34,795 nucleotides of DNA, taken from positions 1-34,795 of the forward strand of contig CANHJG010000043.1 of the NCBI GenBank assembly GCA_947461205.1, read 5' to 3'. This document shows positions 24,364 to 31,314 of this stretch, one piece after another (the first letter of the stretch is position 1; each line of letters opens with the position of its first letter). This stretch comes from Opitutia bacterium (GTDB lineage: Bacteria > Verrucomicrobiota > Verrucomicrobiia > Opitutales > Opitutaceae). A program made the position numbers and the translations under genes. Under the pieces are notes generated by a model. It saw only the letters and a list, made by a program, of their open reading frames with translations. It ran no database searches and was not told the origin of the DNA.

Positions 24364-25424
24364 GGAGCGGAGGCGGGGTTGGCCGGGCGCGCGGCGCGCA
24401 GCGAGGCGACGAGGGCGGCGGTGCCCTCGGCCATGGTGACGCGGGGTTCGTAGCCGAGGTCGCGGCGGGCAGCGGCGAGGTTGAACCAGTGGTCTTTGGC
24501 GAGTTCGGCGGCGATGAAACGGGTCATGGGAGGCTCGGTGTTGACGGGGAGCAGGCGCCAGAGGGTTTCGCAGACGGCGCCGAGGGCGCTCGCGGTGGAG
24601 AGCGAGAGGCGGCGGGTGACGGGCGGCTCGCCGAGGGCGCGGAGGAGGTCATTGATCCACTCCCAGAGGAGGACGGGCTCGCCGTTGGTGATGAAGTAAG
24701 GCCGGCCGCAAGCGGCCGGCAGCTGAGCGTTGAGCGTGGAGAGCTGAGCGCCCGAGAGGGCGCGCTCGGCGAGGAGGTGGGCGTCGACGGCGTTTTCGAC
24801 GTGGACCAGGTCGACCTTATTTTGACCGTCGCCGACGATGCGGAGGCGGCCGGCGCGGGCGCGGGCAAGCACGCGGGGAACGAGATGGGGGTCGCCGACG
24901 CCCCAAATGAGGTGGGGGCGGAGGGCGATCGTACGGAGCGTGGTGGCGTTGGCGGCGAGGACCTCGCGTTCGGCGATGGCCTTGGTCAGCGGATACGGGC
25001 TCGGGCAGGCGGTGGTGAGCGGGAGGGATTCGTCGGCGTTGGCGAGATTTTGGCCGTGGTAGACGACGCTCGGGGTCGAGGTGTAGACGAGGCGCGCGAC
25101 GCCGTGGGCCTGGCAGCCGGCGAGGAGGGCGCGGGTGCCGAGGACGTTGGTGCGGAAAAAATCGTCGTAGCGGCCCCAGACGCCGACCTTGGCGGCGGTA
25201 TGAAAGACGGTGCCGTGGCCGACGCAAGCGGCGGTGACGGCCGCGGCGTCGTCGAGGGCGGCGGTGATGAAGCGGACGCCGCGGGCGGCGAGCGCGGGGT
25301 CGGTGCGGCGGGCGAGGACGGTGACGGGGCGGCCGGCGGCGAGGAGGCGTTCGACGAGGCGGCGGCCGAGGAAGCCGGTGCCGCCGGTGACGAGAGTGGA
25401 AGAGGAGTTGCCGGCGAGAAACAC
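24360..25424 (-). CDS. oleD: NAD-dependent 3-beta-HSD family reductase, OleD-like (2-alkyl-3-oxoalkanoate reductase)
   Basis: A 354-residue extended SDR. The cofactor site is LVTGGTGFLGRRLVERLLA (11-29), with HTAAKVGVWGRYDDFFRTNV (75-94), YTSTPSVVYHG, the catalytic YPLTK (144-148), LRPHLIWGVGDPHLVPR and the C-terminal TNGEPVLLWEWIND. VGVWG and LIWG are characteristic of OleD, which reduces the beta-keto acid in long-chain olefin synthesis, and oleC is immediately upstream. Residues about 225-239 (AQLSTLNAQLPAACG) replace a short loop of the family and are encoded by a palindromic repeat. The start is GTG 25424, in a TTCCGTG fragment. It overlaps the yhhQ start by four bases. Confidence 0.85.
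   Translation of the reverse strand: MFLAGNSSSTLVTGGTGFLGRRLVERLLAAGRPVTVLARRTDPALAARGVRFITAALDDAAAVTAACVGHGTVFHTAAKVGVWGRYDDFFRTNVLGTRALLAGCQAHGVARLVYTSTPSVVYHGQNLANADESLPLTTACPSPYPLTKAIAEREVLAANATTLRTIALRPHLIWGVGDPHLVPRVLARARAGRLRIVGDGQNKVDLVHVENAVDAHLLAERALSGAQLSTLNAQLPAACGRPYFITNGEPVLLWEWINDLLRALGEPPVTRRLSLSTASALGAVCETLWRLLPVNTEPPMTRFIAAELAKDHWFNLAAARRDLGYEPRVTMAEGTAALVASLRAARPANPASAP
24701..24763. repeat. inserted element inside oleD
   Basis: A perfect palindrome, GCCGGCCGC-AA-GCGGCCGGC (24701-24720), is followed by AGCTGAGCG, TTGAGCG and GAGCTGAGCG units (24721-24750) and a second hairpin, GCGCCC-GAGA-GGGCGC (24748-24763). The block is in frame and free of stops. The AGxTGxxxG units resemble those at 22073 and 26706. 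Confidence 0.75.
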
Positions 25425-25480
25425 GGAAGAGGAGGGCTACGGGGAGCGAGTAAAAACTAGCGGAGCGTGGCGTGGCGAGG

Positions 25481-25505
25481 AGGGCGGGTCAGAGACCCTG
25501 CCCTA
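25481..25505. repeat. palindrome across the oleC stop codon
   Basis: GGGTC-AGA-GACCC (25486-25498) is extended by GGGC on one side and GCCC on the other with one bulged base. On the minus strand it begins with the oleC stop TAG (25503-25505), so the stop codon itself is part of the repeat. It may serve as a terminator or attenuator between oleC and oleD, although it lacks a T-run. Confidence 0.6.
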
Positions 25506-27206
25506 CTTTTTCGGGTCGGACTCGTAGCCCTTGGCGGTGAGGGCCCACTGCGCGAGGGCGAGGCGGTGAATTTTGGCGTTGTGGCGGACGTCGACGGGGA
25601 ACTGCGGGTGGAAGTAGAAGAGTTTGATCGCCGCCGTGGGTTGGTGCGCGAGGGCGAGGGCGCGGAGTTCGCGGGCGAAGGGGCGGGCGACGCCAGAGTC
25701 GGAGACGAGGGCTTCGACGACGAGGGCGGGGCGTTGGCGGCCGGGTTCGCCGAAGCCGACGAGCGCGCAGCGGGTGACGCGCGGGTGGGCGCGGAAGACC
25801 TGTTCGCAGGGCTCGGTGTAGAGGGTGCCGTGCGGGGTTTCGACGCGCTCGGCTTTGCGGCCGCAGAACCAGAGGCGGCCGTCGGCGTCGAGGTAGCCGC
25901 AGTCGCCCATGCGGTGCCAGGCGGCGGCGGACGGTGCGGAAGCTCCAAGCTCCAGCCTCCCAGCTCCCGGGGAAGGATCGCCGATTTTCGCGAGAGCAGT
26001 GGCGGCCGGGAGAGCGTCGTAGGTTTGGGTGACGACGGGGCCGCGGACGATGATTTCGCCGATTTCACCGGCGGGGAGCGCGCGGGTGTCGGCGAGGGTG
26101 GCGAGGGGGCCGTCGGTGAGGGCGATGATGCGGACGGCGATGCCGGGGATGGGGCGGCCGACGCAGGCGCCGCGCGTGGAGGCGGGGTCCACCTCGGTGG
26201 CGGAGACCGTGGCGACGGGGAGGGCTTCGGTGGCGCCGTAGGGGCTGTGGAGTTGGCCGTTGGGGAGAAAGGCGGCGGAGTTTTTCCAGAGGGCGGCGGG
26301 GACGGGGGCGCCGGCGCAAAGGACGCGGCGGAGAGACGGGAGGGTGATGTTTTTGGCGAGGCAGTGGTCGCCGATTTTTTCCCAGAGCGTGGGCGAGCCG
26401 AAGGAGTTGGTGACGGATTCCTGCCGGATGGCTTGGGCGATTTTGGCGGGGTCGACGTCGGCGGGGCGACGGGGATCGATCTCGGGGACGATGGTCGTCA
26501 GGCCGAGGGCGGGGTTGAAGAGGGCGAAGATGGGGAGGAGCGGGAGGTCGATTTCGCCGGGCTGGATGGCGTAGGTCTCGCGGAGGAGACGGACCTGGGC
26601 TTCGAACATGCCGTGTTCGTAGCAGACGCCTTTGGGGGCGCCGGTGGAGCCGGAGGTGAAGAGGATGGCGGCAAGGTCGGACGCCGCCGCGACGGCGGCG
26701 AGCGGCGAGTTGAGGGCTGGGAGCGGAGAACCGGACGCGGAATCGGTGAGGCGGGCGGTGAGGGAACCGCGGGCGGTGACGCGGTGGCGGACGGAGCGGA
26801 AGGTGGGCCGGAAGAGGTGGCTAAGGAGTTGGGCGAAAGGAATGCCGACGAGCGCGGTGGGGCGGGAGCGGGCGACGCAGCTGAGGAAATTTTTCCGGCC
26901 CATGCCGGGATCGATGACGACGGGGACGGCGCCGAGGCGGAAGAGGGCGAAGGCGGAGGCGATGAGGGGGAGGCCTTGGCGCACCATGAGGAGGGTGCGG
27001 TCGCCGCGGGCGATACCGGCAGCGGAGAGGCGCGCGCACCAGGCGGAGACTTCGGCGTCGAGTTCGGCGAACGAAAGGGCGAGGTAGTCGATATCGCCGG
27101 CGCGGGTGCGGCCGCGCGGGATTTTGAGGGCGGCGCGGGCCGGGTGTGCGGCGGCCATGAGGGCGAGGTGGCGCGCGATGTTGGCGTTGGCGACGGGAGG
27201 GAGCAC
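25503..27206 (-). CDS. oleC: AMP-dependent ligase, OleC-like (olefin beta-lactone synthetase)
   Basis: About 567 residues of the ANL adenylating superfamily. Motifs: TSGSTGAPKG (184-193, ATP loop), SPYGATE (321-327), HRMGD (431-435), the hinge GRKAERVE and Lys545 in VRHNAKIHR. The stretches VIDPGMGRKNF, CAGAPVPAALW and SPYGATEALPVA are typical of OleC, which turns the OleD beta-hydroxy acid into a beta-lactone. oleD lies 78 bases downstream. Two segments look inserted: about 156-172 (DSASGSPLPALNSPLAAV) and about 408-428 (IGDPSPGAGRLELGASAPSA), both encoded by repeat-like DNA. GTG 27206 is chosen because the conserved NIARHL comes before the first ATG (27158). Confidence 0.85.
   Translation of the reverse strand: MLPPVANANIARHLALMAAAHPARAALKIPRGRTRAGDIDYLALSFAELDAEVSAWCARLSAAGIARGDRTLLMVRQGLPLIASAFALFRLGAVPVVIDPGMGRKNFLSCVARSRPTALVGIPFAQLLSHLFRPTFRSVRHRVTARGSLTARLTDSASGSPLPALNSPLAAVAAASDLAAILFTSGSTGAPKGVCYEHGMFEAQVRLLRETYAIQPGEIDLPLLPIFALFNPALGLTTIVPEIDPRRPADVDPAKIAQAIRQESVTNSFGSPTLWEKIGDHCLAKNITLPSLRRVLCAGAPVPAALWKNSAAFLPNGQLHSPYGATEALPVATVSATEVDPASTRGACVGRPIPGIAVRIIALTDGPLATLADTRALPAGEIGEIIVRGPVVTQTYDALPAATALAKIGDPSPGAGRLELGASAPSAAAWHRMGDCGYLDADGRLWFCGRKAERVETPHGTLYTEPCEQVFRAHPRVTRCALVGFGEPGRQRPALVVEALVSDSGVARPFARELRALALAHQPTAAIKLFYFHPQFPVDVRHNAKIHRLALAQWALTAKGYESDPKK
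25941..25968. repeat. AGCTCC/AGCTCCC direct-repeat insert in oleC
   Basis: Repeated AGCTCC, AGCTCC, AGCCTCCC, AGCTCCC units lie between the conserved AKIGD and AAWHRMGD codons and encode about 20 extra residues including GRLELGASAP. The pattern of short units about 8-10 bases long matches the other in-gene repeats. Confidence 0.5.
26691..26741. repeat. GAGTTGAGGGCTGGGAG-type insert in oleC
   Basis: Units GAGTTGAGG and GCTGGGAGCGGAG (26708-26730) encode SPLPALNSPLA just before the ATP-loop strand DLAAILFTSGSTG. The peptide resembles the oleD insert (LSTLNAQLPAA), which suggests the same element family. Confidence 0.5.
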
Positions 27207-27252
27207 GAGGAGCGGCGAAGCTCGGACGAGGGGCGGCTGGGGGCAAAGAAAA

Positions 27253-27278
27253 ACCCCGCGGGCGGTGGCCGGCGGGGT
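27253..27278 (-). terminator. intrinsic terminator after the small lipoprotein gene
   Basis: On the minus strand the stem ACCCCGC / GCGGGGT (27278-27272 with 27259-27253) is followed at once by TTTTCTTTG, a good rho-independent terminator. It lies about 77 bases beyond the lipoprotein stop and about 47 bases before the oleC start, so it separates the two genes. The 77-base stretch before it shows no gene. Confidence 0.75.
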
Positions 27279-27354
27279 GCGGTGAGGCGGGGAGTTTCTC
27301 GCGGCAAGGCGGCGAGAGGGCGCGTTCGGCGGGGTGAGACCGCCGTTGCGCCGA

Positions 27355-27609
27355 TCAATAATCGTGGAGGGTGATGAGGCCCCAGAAGAGGGTGGTTTTC
27401 TTGCCGGTGGGGTTGCCGGCGCTGGCGAGTTTCGAGGTATCGGTATCGATGGTCGCGGAGGCGGTCGGCTCGAAGGAATTAGTGGCGACGGTGAGGGCGC
27501 CGCCGAGGAGGTTGGTTTCACGTCCGCCGCTCGCGGTGGTGCGCGTGGCGCAACCGGAGGCGAACAGGAGGGGGGCGAGTGCGGCGGCGAGGAGGAGCTT
27601 CGATTTCAT
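27355..27609 (-). CDS. small predicted lipoprotein, unknown function
   Basis: An 84-residue protein with a lipoprotein signal: MKSKLLLAAALAPLLFASGC, in which FASGC is the lipobox (Cys20 lipidated). The remaining 64 residues are polar and Thr/Ser/Ala-rich (ETNLLGGALTVATNSFEPTA) and end in FWGLITLHDY. I do not recognise a domain. A clear terminator downstream supports it as an independently transcribed gene. RNase D ends 92 bases upstream of its start. Confidence 0.75.
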   Translation of the reverse strand: MKSKLLLAAALAPLLFASGCATRTTASGGRETNLLGGALTVATNSFEPTASATIDTDTSKLASAGNPTGKKTTLFWGLITLHDY

Positions 27610-27700
27610 GGGGGGCGGGAGAGGCGGAGGGAGGGACGCTGGTCAGCGGCGGAAGTTTCGCAAGATTTGGGTGGGACTGGGAGGGAACGAGGCGGTACGG

Positions 27701-28876
27701 CTAGGTTTTGAGGGACGGTTCGTGCCGGAGGAGGGCGGCCTGCCAGGGGAGGAGCTGGTCGTCGATTTTCCGGGGGGCGCGGGCGATCTGGGCCAATTGA
27801 GAGCGGTTGGCGATGAGGGTGGACTCGATGCCGAGTTTTTGGGCGACGCGGTCGCGGTCGGCCTTGATGCGGTCCTGGAGTTCGATTTCGGCCTGGGAGA
27901 GTGAAACGTGGTTGGGATCGCGGCCGGGGCGGCGCGGGAGGGTCTTGGGGTCGCGGGCGAGGCCGGCGCGGAGGGCGTCGGCGAGCGACGGGAAGAGGCG
28001 GGTGTGGCGTTTGCCGAGGTCGACGCGTTCGAGGATGGAGGCCTCGGAGTCGCCCTGTTCGGCGGCTTCGGCGATTTGGAGGACGAGGGTGTTGCCGCAG
28101 ACTTTGAAGGGGGGCGTGTCGAGGCGTTGAGCCTGCTCCTCGCGCCAATGCCAGATGGCGTGGAGGACGCCGAGGCCGGCGCCACGGAGGCGTTCGCTGC
28201 GGCCGATGCGCCAATCGATGTCAGTCGCGGGGGCGAAGCCGGTGGAGCCGGACTCGATTTGGGCGCGGCACTGTTGTTCGAGCCAGTCGAGGCGGCCGGT
28301 TTTAGTGAGATCGCGCTGGAGGATATCGCGGAGGGCGGGGAGGTGCCAGACGTCGAGGGCCGCGTAGGTGAGGAGCTTCGGGGTGATGGGGCGCTGGGAC
28401 CAGTTGGCTTTCTGGCCGGATTTGTCGACGGCGACGCCGAAGTGTTCCTCGAGGAGGCCGGCGAGGCCGACGCGTTCGCGGCCGAGGAGTTGGGCGGCGA
28501 GCATCGTGTCGAAAATGCTTTTCGGGCGGAAGCCGCAGAGGTCGTGAAGGAGGCGGAGATCGAAATCGCTGCCGTGCATCACGAGGTGTTTCTTCGCGAG
28601 GAGGGTGAGGAGCGGTTCGACTTTCAGCCCGGGGGCGAGGACGTCGACGAGGAAGATCTCGTCGTCCACGAGCAGCTGGAAGAGGCAGACGCGGGTTTTG
28701 TAGTGATACATGTTGTCCGCCTCGGTATCGAGGAAGACTTCGTCGACGCGGCCGAGGGCGGCGAGCAGCGGCGCGAGGGAGCCGGGCTGGTCGAGGAGTT
28801 GGTAGGCGGGCGGGCGGGTGGTCACTTTGACGCCGAGCAAACGGCGAACTTTCAGAGGAAGGAAGCGGGAAATCAT
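27701..28876 (-). CDS. rnd: ribonuclease D family 3'-5' exonuclease
   Basis: A 391-residue protein with the DEDDy exonuclease fold: FLDTEADNM (D50, E52), HGSDFDLRLLHDL (D104/D106), FDTMLAAQLLG and YAALDVWHLPAL (Y171, D175). A HRDC-type domain follows (ERLRGAGLGVLHAIWHWREE, then LDTPPFKVCGNTLVLQIAE), as in RNase D, which trims tRNA 3' ends. The residue order is complete, so activity is expected. I chose ATG 28876 (MISRFLPLKVRRLLG) over 28921. It follows the histone-deacetylase-like gene by 26 bases on the same strand. Confidence 0.9.
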   Translation of the reverse strand: MISRFLPLKVRRLLGVKVTTRPPAYQLLDQPGSLAPLLAALGRVDEVFLDTEADNMYHYKTRVCLFQLLVDDEIFLVDVLAPGLKVEPLLTLLAKKHLVMHGSDFDLRLLHDLCGFRPKSIFDTMLAAQLLGRERVGLAGLLEEHFGVAVDKSGQKANWSQRPITPKLLTYAALDVWHLPALRDILQRDLTKTGRLDWLEQQCRAQIESGSTGFAPATDIDWRIGRSERLRGAGLGVLHAIWHWREEQAQRLDTPPFKVCGNTLVLQIAEAAEQGDSEASILERVDLGKRHTRLFPSLADALRAGLARDPKTLPRRPGRDPNHVSLSQAEIELQDRIKADRDRVAQKLGIESTLIANRSQLAQIARAPRKIDDQLLPWQAALLRHEPSLKT

Positions 28877-28902
28877 GCGTCGGGCGTGGCGGGAAGCAGA
28901 GC

Positions 28903-29829
28903 TTAGGGCTGGTTGTCCCACGCAAACAGGAAGGCTTCAACCAACAAAGGGAGGTCGTCGCTATAGCCGCCTTCGAGAACGGCGGCGGCGGGAATGGCGT
29001 CGCGAACGCGGATTTCCGCGAGCCAGCGGCCGAGGGTGGCGAAGTCGTCGCGCTCGAGGGTCATCGCGGTGATCGGGTCGCGGGCGTAGGCGTCGAAGCC
29101 GGCTGAGACGAGAAGGAGGTCGGGTTGCCAGGCGACGACGGCGTCGAGGGAGGCGCGGAGCGCGGCCAGGTGTGCGGCGCGAGGGGTGTGGGGGGCGACG
29201 GGCCAGTTGCGGAGGCGCGGGCCGAGGTCGTGGGTGCCGGTGCCGGGGTAGCCGGGGTGTTGGTGGACGGAGGCGAAGAAAAGGTGCGACGCGGACGGGT
29301 GTGCGTGGAAGATGGACTCGGTGCCGTTGCCGTGGTGGGCGTCGAAATCCCAGACAGCGACGCGGCGGACGGGGGCGGCAGCGGGTGTGCCAGTGGAGGG
29401 AAAATCGTGCGCGGCGTGGAGCGCGGCGAGGGCGATTTGGTTGAGATAACAGAAGCCCATGGCCTGGCCGGCGGAGGCGTGGTGGCCGGGCGGGCGCAGG
29501 AGCGAGAAAGCGGGGGTGCGGTGGGCGAGGGCGTGGTGCGCGGCGGCGAAGGCGCCAGAGACGGCGCGGCGGGCGTGGTCGCCGATGCCGGAGAAAAAAG
29601 GCGTGTCGGCGTCGAAGTCGCGGGGTTGGGCGAGGCGTTTGAGGTGCGCGGGGGTGTGGGCGAGGAGGAGCGCCGCGTCGGCGACGGCGGTGGCGGGCGG
29701 CGGGACGGCGAAGGTCCACGCGGGGTGGGTGGCGCGGAGGTGGGCGGCGGTGCGGACGACGCGCGCAGGCTGCTCGGGGCGCAGGGAGGAGCCGTAGTCG
29801 GCGCACTGCGGATCGTAGAAAAGGAGCAT
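28903..29829 (-). CDS. histone deacetylase superfamily hydrolase (acetylpolyamine/acetoin-type amidohydrolase)
   Basis: A 308-residue zinc-dependent deacetylase of the arginase/deacetylase fold. Motifs: YDPQCADYGSSLRPEQPAR (substrate entry), RPPGHHA (the catalytic His pair), MGFCYLNQIALAA, WDFDAHHGNGTE (zinc-binding Asp and His), SVHQHPGYPGTG, LLLVSAGFDAYARDP (second zinc Asp) and LEGGY. The bacterial substrate is unknown; acetylpolyamines or acetylated proteins are usual suggestions. The start is ATG 29829. It is divergent from queC across a 90-base region with an inverted purine/pyrimidine repeat. Confidence 0.9.
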   Translation of the reverse strand: MLLFYDPQCADYGSSLRPEQPARVVRTAAHLRATHPAWTFAVPPPATAVADAALLLAHTPAHLKRLAQPRDFDADTPFFSGIGDHARRAVSGAFAAAHHALAHRTPAFSLLRPPGHHASAGQAMGFCYLNQIALAALHAAHDFPSTGTPAAAPVRRVAVWDFDAHHGNGTESIFHAHPSASHLFFASVHQHPGYPGTGTHDLGPRLRNWPVAPHTPRAAHLAALRASLDAVVAWQPDLLLVSAGFDAYARDPITAMTLERDDFATLGRWLAEIRVRDAIPAAAVLEGGYSDDLPLLVEAFLFAWDNQP

Positions 29830-29841
29830 GGGAGGAGTGAA

Positions 29842-29916
29842 AGGGAAAGTGAGCGTGAAAGGGAAGCAGGGAGGGCGGTCACTTGCATTCACTGGCGCTT
29901 TCCCCTCACTTTCCCT
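29842..29916. repeat. inverted copies of the purine-rich repeat between divergent genes
   Basis: AGGGAAAGTGAG (29842-29853) and its exact reverse complement CTCACTTTCCCT (29905-29916) flank a 51-base middle. Further GTGAAAGGGAA units are at 29855-29865. The right copy ends three bases before the queC ATG, and the left lies 13 bases before the deacetylase ATG, so the sequence forms the leader of both genes and may cover their ribosome binding sites. Confidence 0.7.
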
Positions 29917-29919
29917 GTT

Positions 29920-30606
29920 ATGAACGTCGTGGTGCTTTGTTCCGGGGGAATGGATTCGGTGGCGGCGCTCCATTGGGCGCGGCGGGCGCATGCCGTGGCG
30001 GCGGTGATGAGTTTCGATTACGGGGCGAAGCACAATCATCGCGAACTTCCGTTCGCCGCGGAGCACGCGGCGCTCGTGGGTGCGCGGCATGAAATCGTGC
30101 GGCTGGACTTTGTGGAGCGGCTGTTTGCGTCGGATTTGTTGAAGAGCGGGGGCGAGATACCCGAAGGGCACTATGAGGCGGAAAACATGAAGCAGACGGT
30201 CGTACCGTTTCGGAATGCGATCATGCTGTCGGTCGCGTGCGGGTTTGCCGAGAGTGTGGGCGCGGAGGGTCTGGTGATCGCGGCGCACGGCGGCGACCAT
30301 GCGATCTACCCGGATTGCCGGGAGGATTTCATGCGGGCGATGGGCGACGCGATGCGGCTGGGCACCTATGCCGGCGTGCAGCTGTTGCGACCGTTTATCG
30401 CGATGACCAAGGGAGAAATCGCGGCGGCGGGAGCGAAGCTCGGGGTGGATTTCGCGCGGACGTGGTCGTGCTACAAAGGCGGCGAAATCCACTGCGGCAA
30501 ATGCGGCACGTGCGTCGAGCGGCGGGAGGCGTTTGCGCTCGCCGGGGTGAAGGATCCGACGGTGTATGCGTCAAACGAAACGCTGCCGGCCAAACCATCA
30601 TGCTGA
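29920..30606 (+). CDS. queC: 7-cyano-7-deazaguanine synthase
   Basis: A 228-residue ATP-dependent enzyme converting 7-carboxy-7-deazaguanine to preQ0 in queuosine synthesis. It has the PP-loop CSGGMDSVAAL (7-17), FDYGAKHNHRE, VPFRNAIMLSVACGFAESVGA, AAHGGDHAIYPDCREDF and the C-terminal zinc cluster CYKGGEIHCGKCGTC (four cysteines). Length is normal. It overlaps queE by seven bases, so the two are one translational unit. The start codon follows the inverted purine/pyrimidine repeat directly, with no clear Shine-Dalgarno. I looked for a preQ1 riboswitch upstream and found none. Confidence 0.97.
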   Translation: MNVVVLCSGGMDSVAALHWARRAHAVAAVMSFDYGAKHNHRELPFAAEHAALVGARHEIVRLDFVERLFASDLLKSGGEIPEGHYEAENMKQTVVPFRNAIMLSVACGFAESVGAEGLVIAAHGGDHAIYPDCREDFMRAMGDAMRLGTYAGVQLLRPFIAMTKGEIAAAGAKLGVDFARTWSCYKGGEIHCGKCGTCVERREAFALAGVKDPTVYASNETLPAKPSC

Positions 30607-31295
30607 TTTCCGAAATTTTTTATTCGATCCAAGGCGAGGGCGAGCTGACCGGCGTGCCGTCTGTGTTCGTGCGCACGAGCGGGTGCAATCTGCGGTGCGC
30701 GTGGTGCGACACGCCCTATGCGTCGTGGAATCCGGAAGGGGACCTGCGCACCGTGCCGCAGATTCTGGCGGAGGTGCAAACGTTTCAGGCGGCGCGCCAT
30801 GTCGTGCTCACGGGAGGCGAGCCGATGATCGCGAAAGAGGTGCGCGTGCTCGCGAAAGAGATCCAGGCGCTCGGGCATCACCTCACGATCGAGACGGCGG
30901 CGACGGTGGCGCCGGAGGGCATCGTGTGCGACCTGGCTTCGTTGTCGCCGAAACTGCTGAATTCCGCGCCGGACGCGCAGGCGCACGGGGCCTGGCGGAA
31001 GAAACACGAGGCGACCCGCTGGCAGCCGGACGTGGTGCGGGCCTGGGTGGACGCGTATCCGTATCAGTTCAAGTTTGTCGTCGCGCGGCCGGAGGATGTG
31101 GACGAGCTGGAACATATGCTGGCGGCGCTGCATCGGGAGATCCCGCGGCACAAGGTACTGCTCATGCCCGAGGCGACGACGTTGGAGAAAATGCGGGGGC
31201 GGGCGGGGTGGCTGGGCGAGTTGTGCAAGGCGCGGGGCTACCGGTATGCGCACCGGCTGCACATCGAACTTTACGGCAACAAGCGCGGGACGTGA
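30600..31295 (+). CDS. queE: 7-carboxy-7-deazaguanine synthase
   Basis: A 231-residue radical-SAM enzyme making the 7-deazaguanine ring from 6-carboxytetrahydropterin. Signs are EIFYSIQGEGELTGVPSVFVR (substrate and SAM contacts), the cluster motif SGCNLRCAWCDTPY (Cys29, Cys33, Cys36; CxxxCxxC), VVLTGGEP, HLTIETAAT and the C-terminal VLLMPE, typical of QueE. It overlaps queC by seven bases. With queC, and with a YhhQ-type transporter in the window, the cell could both make and import queuosine precursors; queD, folE and queF would have to be elsewhere. Confidence 0.97.
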   Translation: MLISEIFYSIQGEGELTGVPSVFVRTSGCNLRCAWCDTPYASWNPEGDLRTVPQILAEVQTFQAARHVVLTGGEPMIAKEVRVLAKEIQALGHHLTIETAATVAPEGIVCDLASLSPKLLNSAPDAQAHGAWRKKHEATRWQPDVVRAWVDAYPYQFKFVVARPEDVDELEHMLAALHREIPRHKVLLMPEATTLEKMRGRAGWLGELCKARGYRYAHRLHIELYGNKRGT

Positions 31296-31314
31296 CGGTC
31301 GGGTTGGTTGGCCC

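Noticed and set aside
25467-27374. Long plus-strand frame of 635 codons opposite oleC
   Set aside because: Gly/Glu/Asp-rich shadow with no domain; oleC on the other strand has a full set of ligase motifs.
29830-29919. preQ1 riboswitch upstream of queC
   Set aside because: The region consists of purine/pyrimidine repeat units; no preQ1-I or preQ1-II pattern (short stem with A-rich tail or equivalent) is visible.
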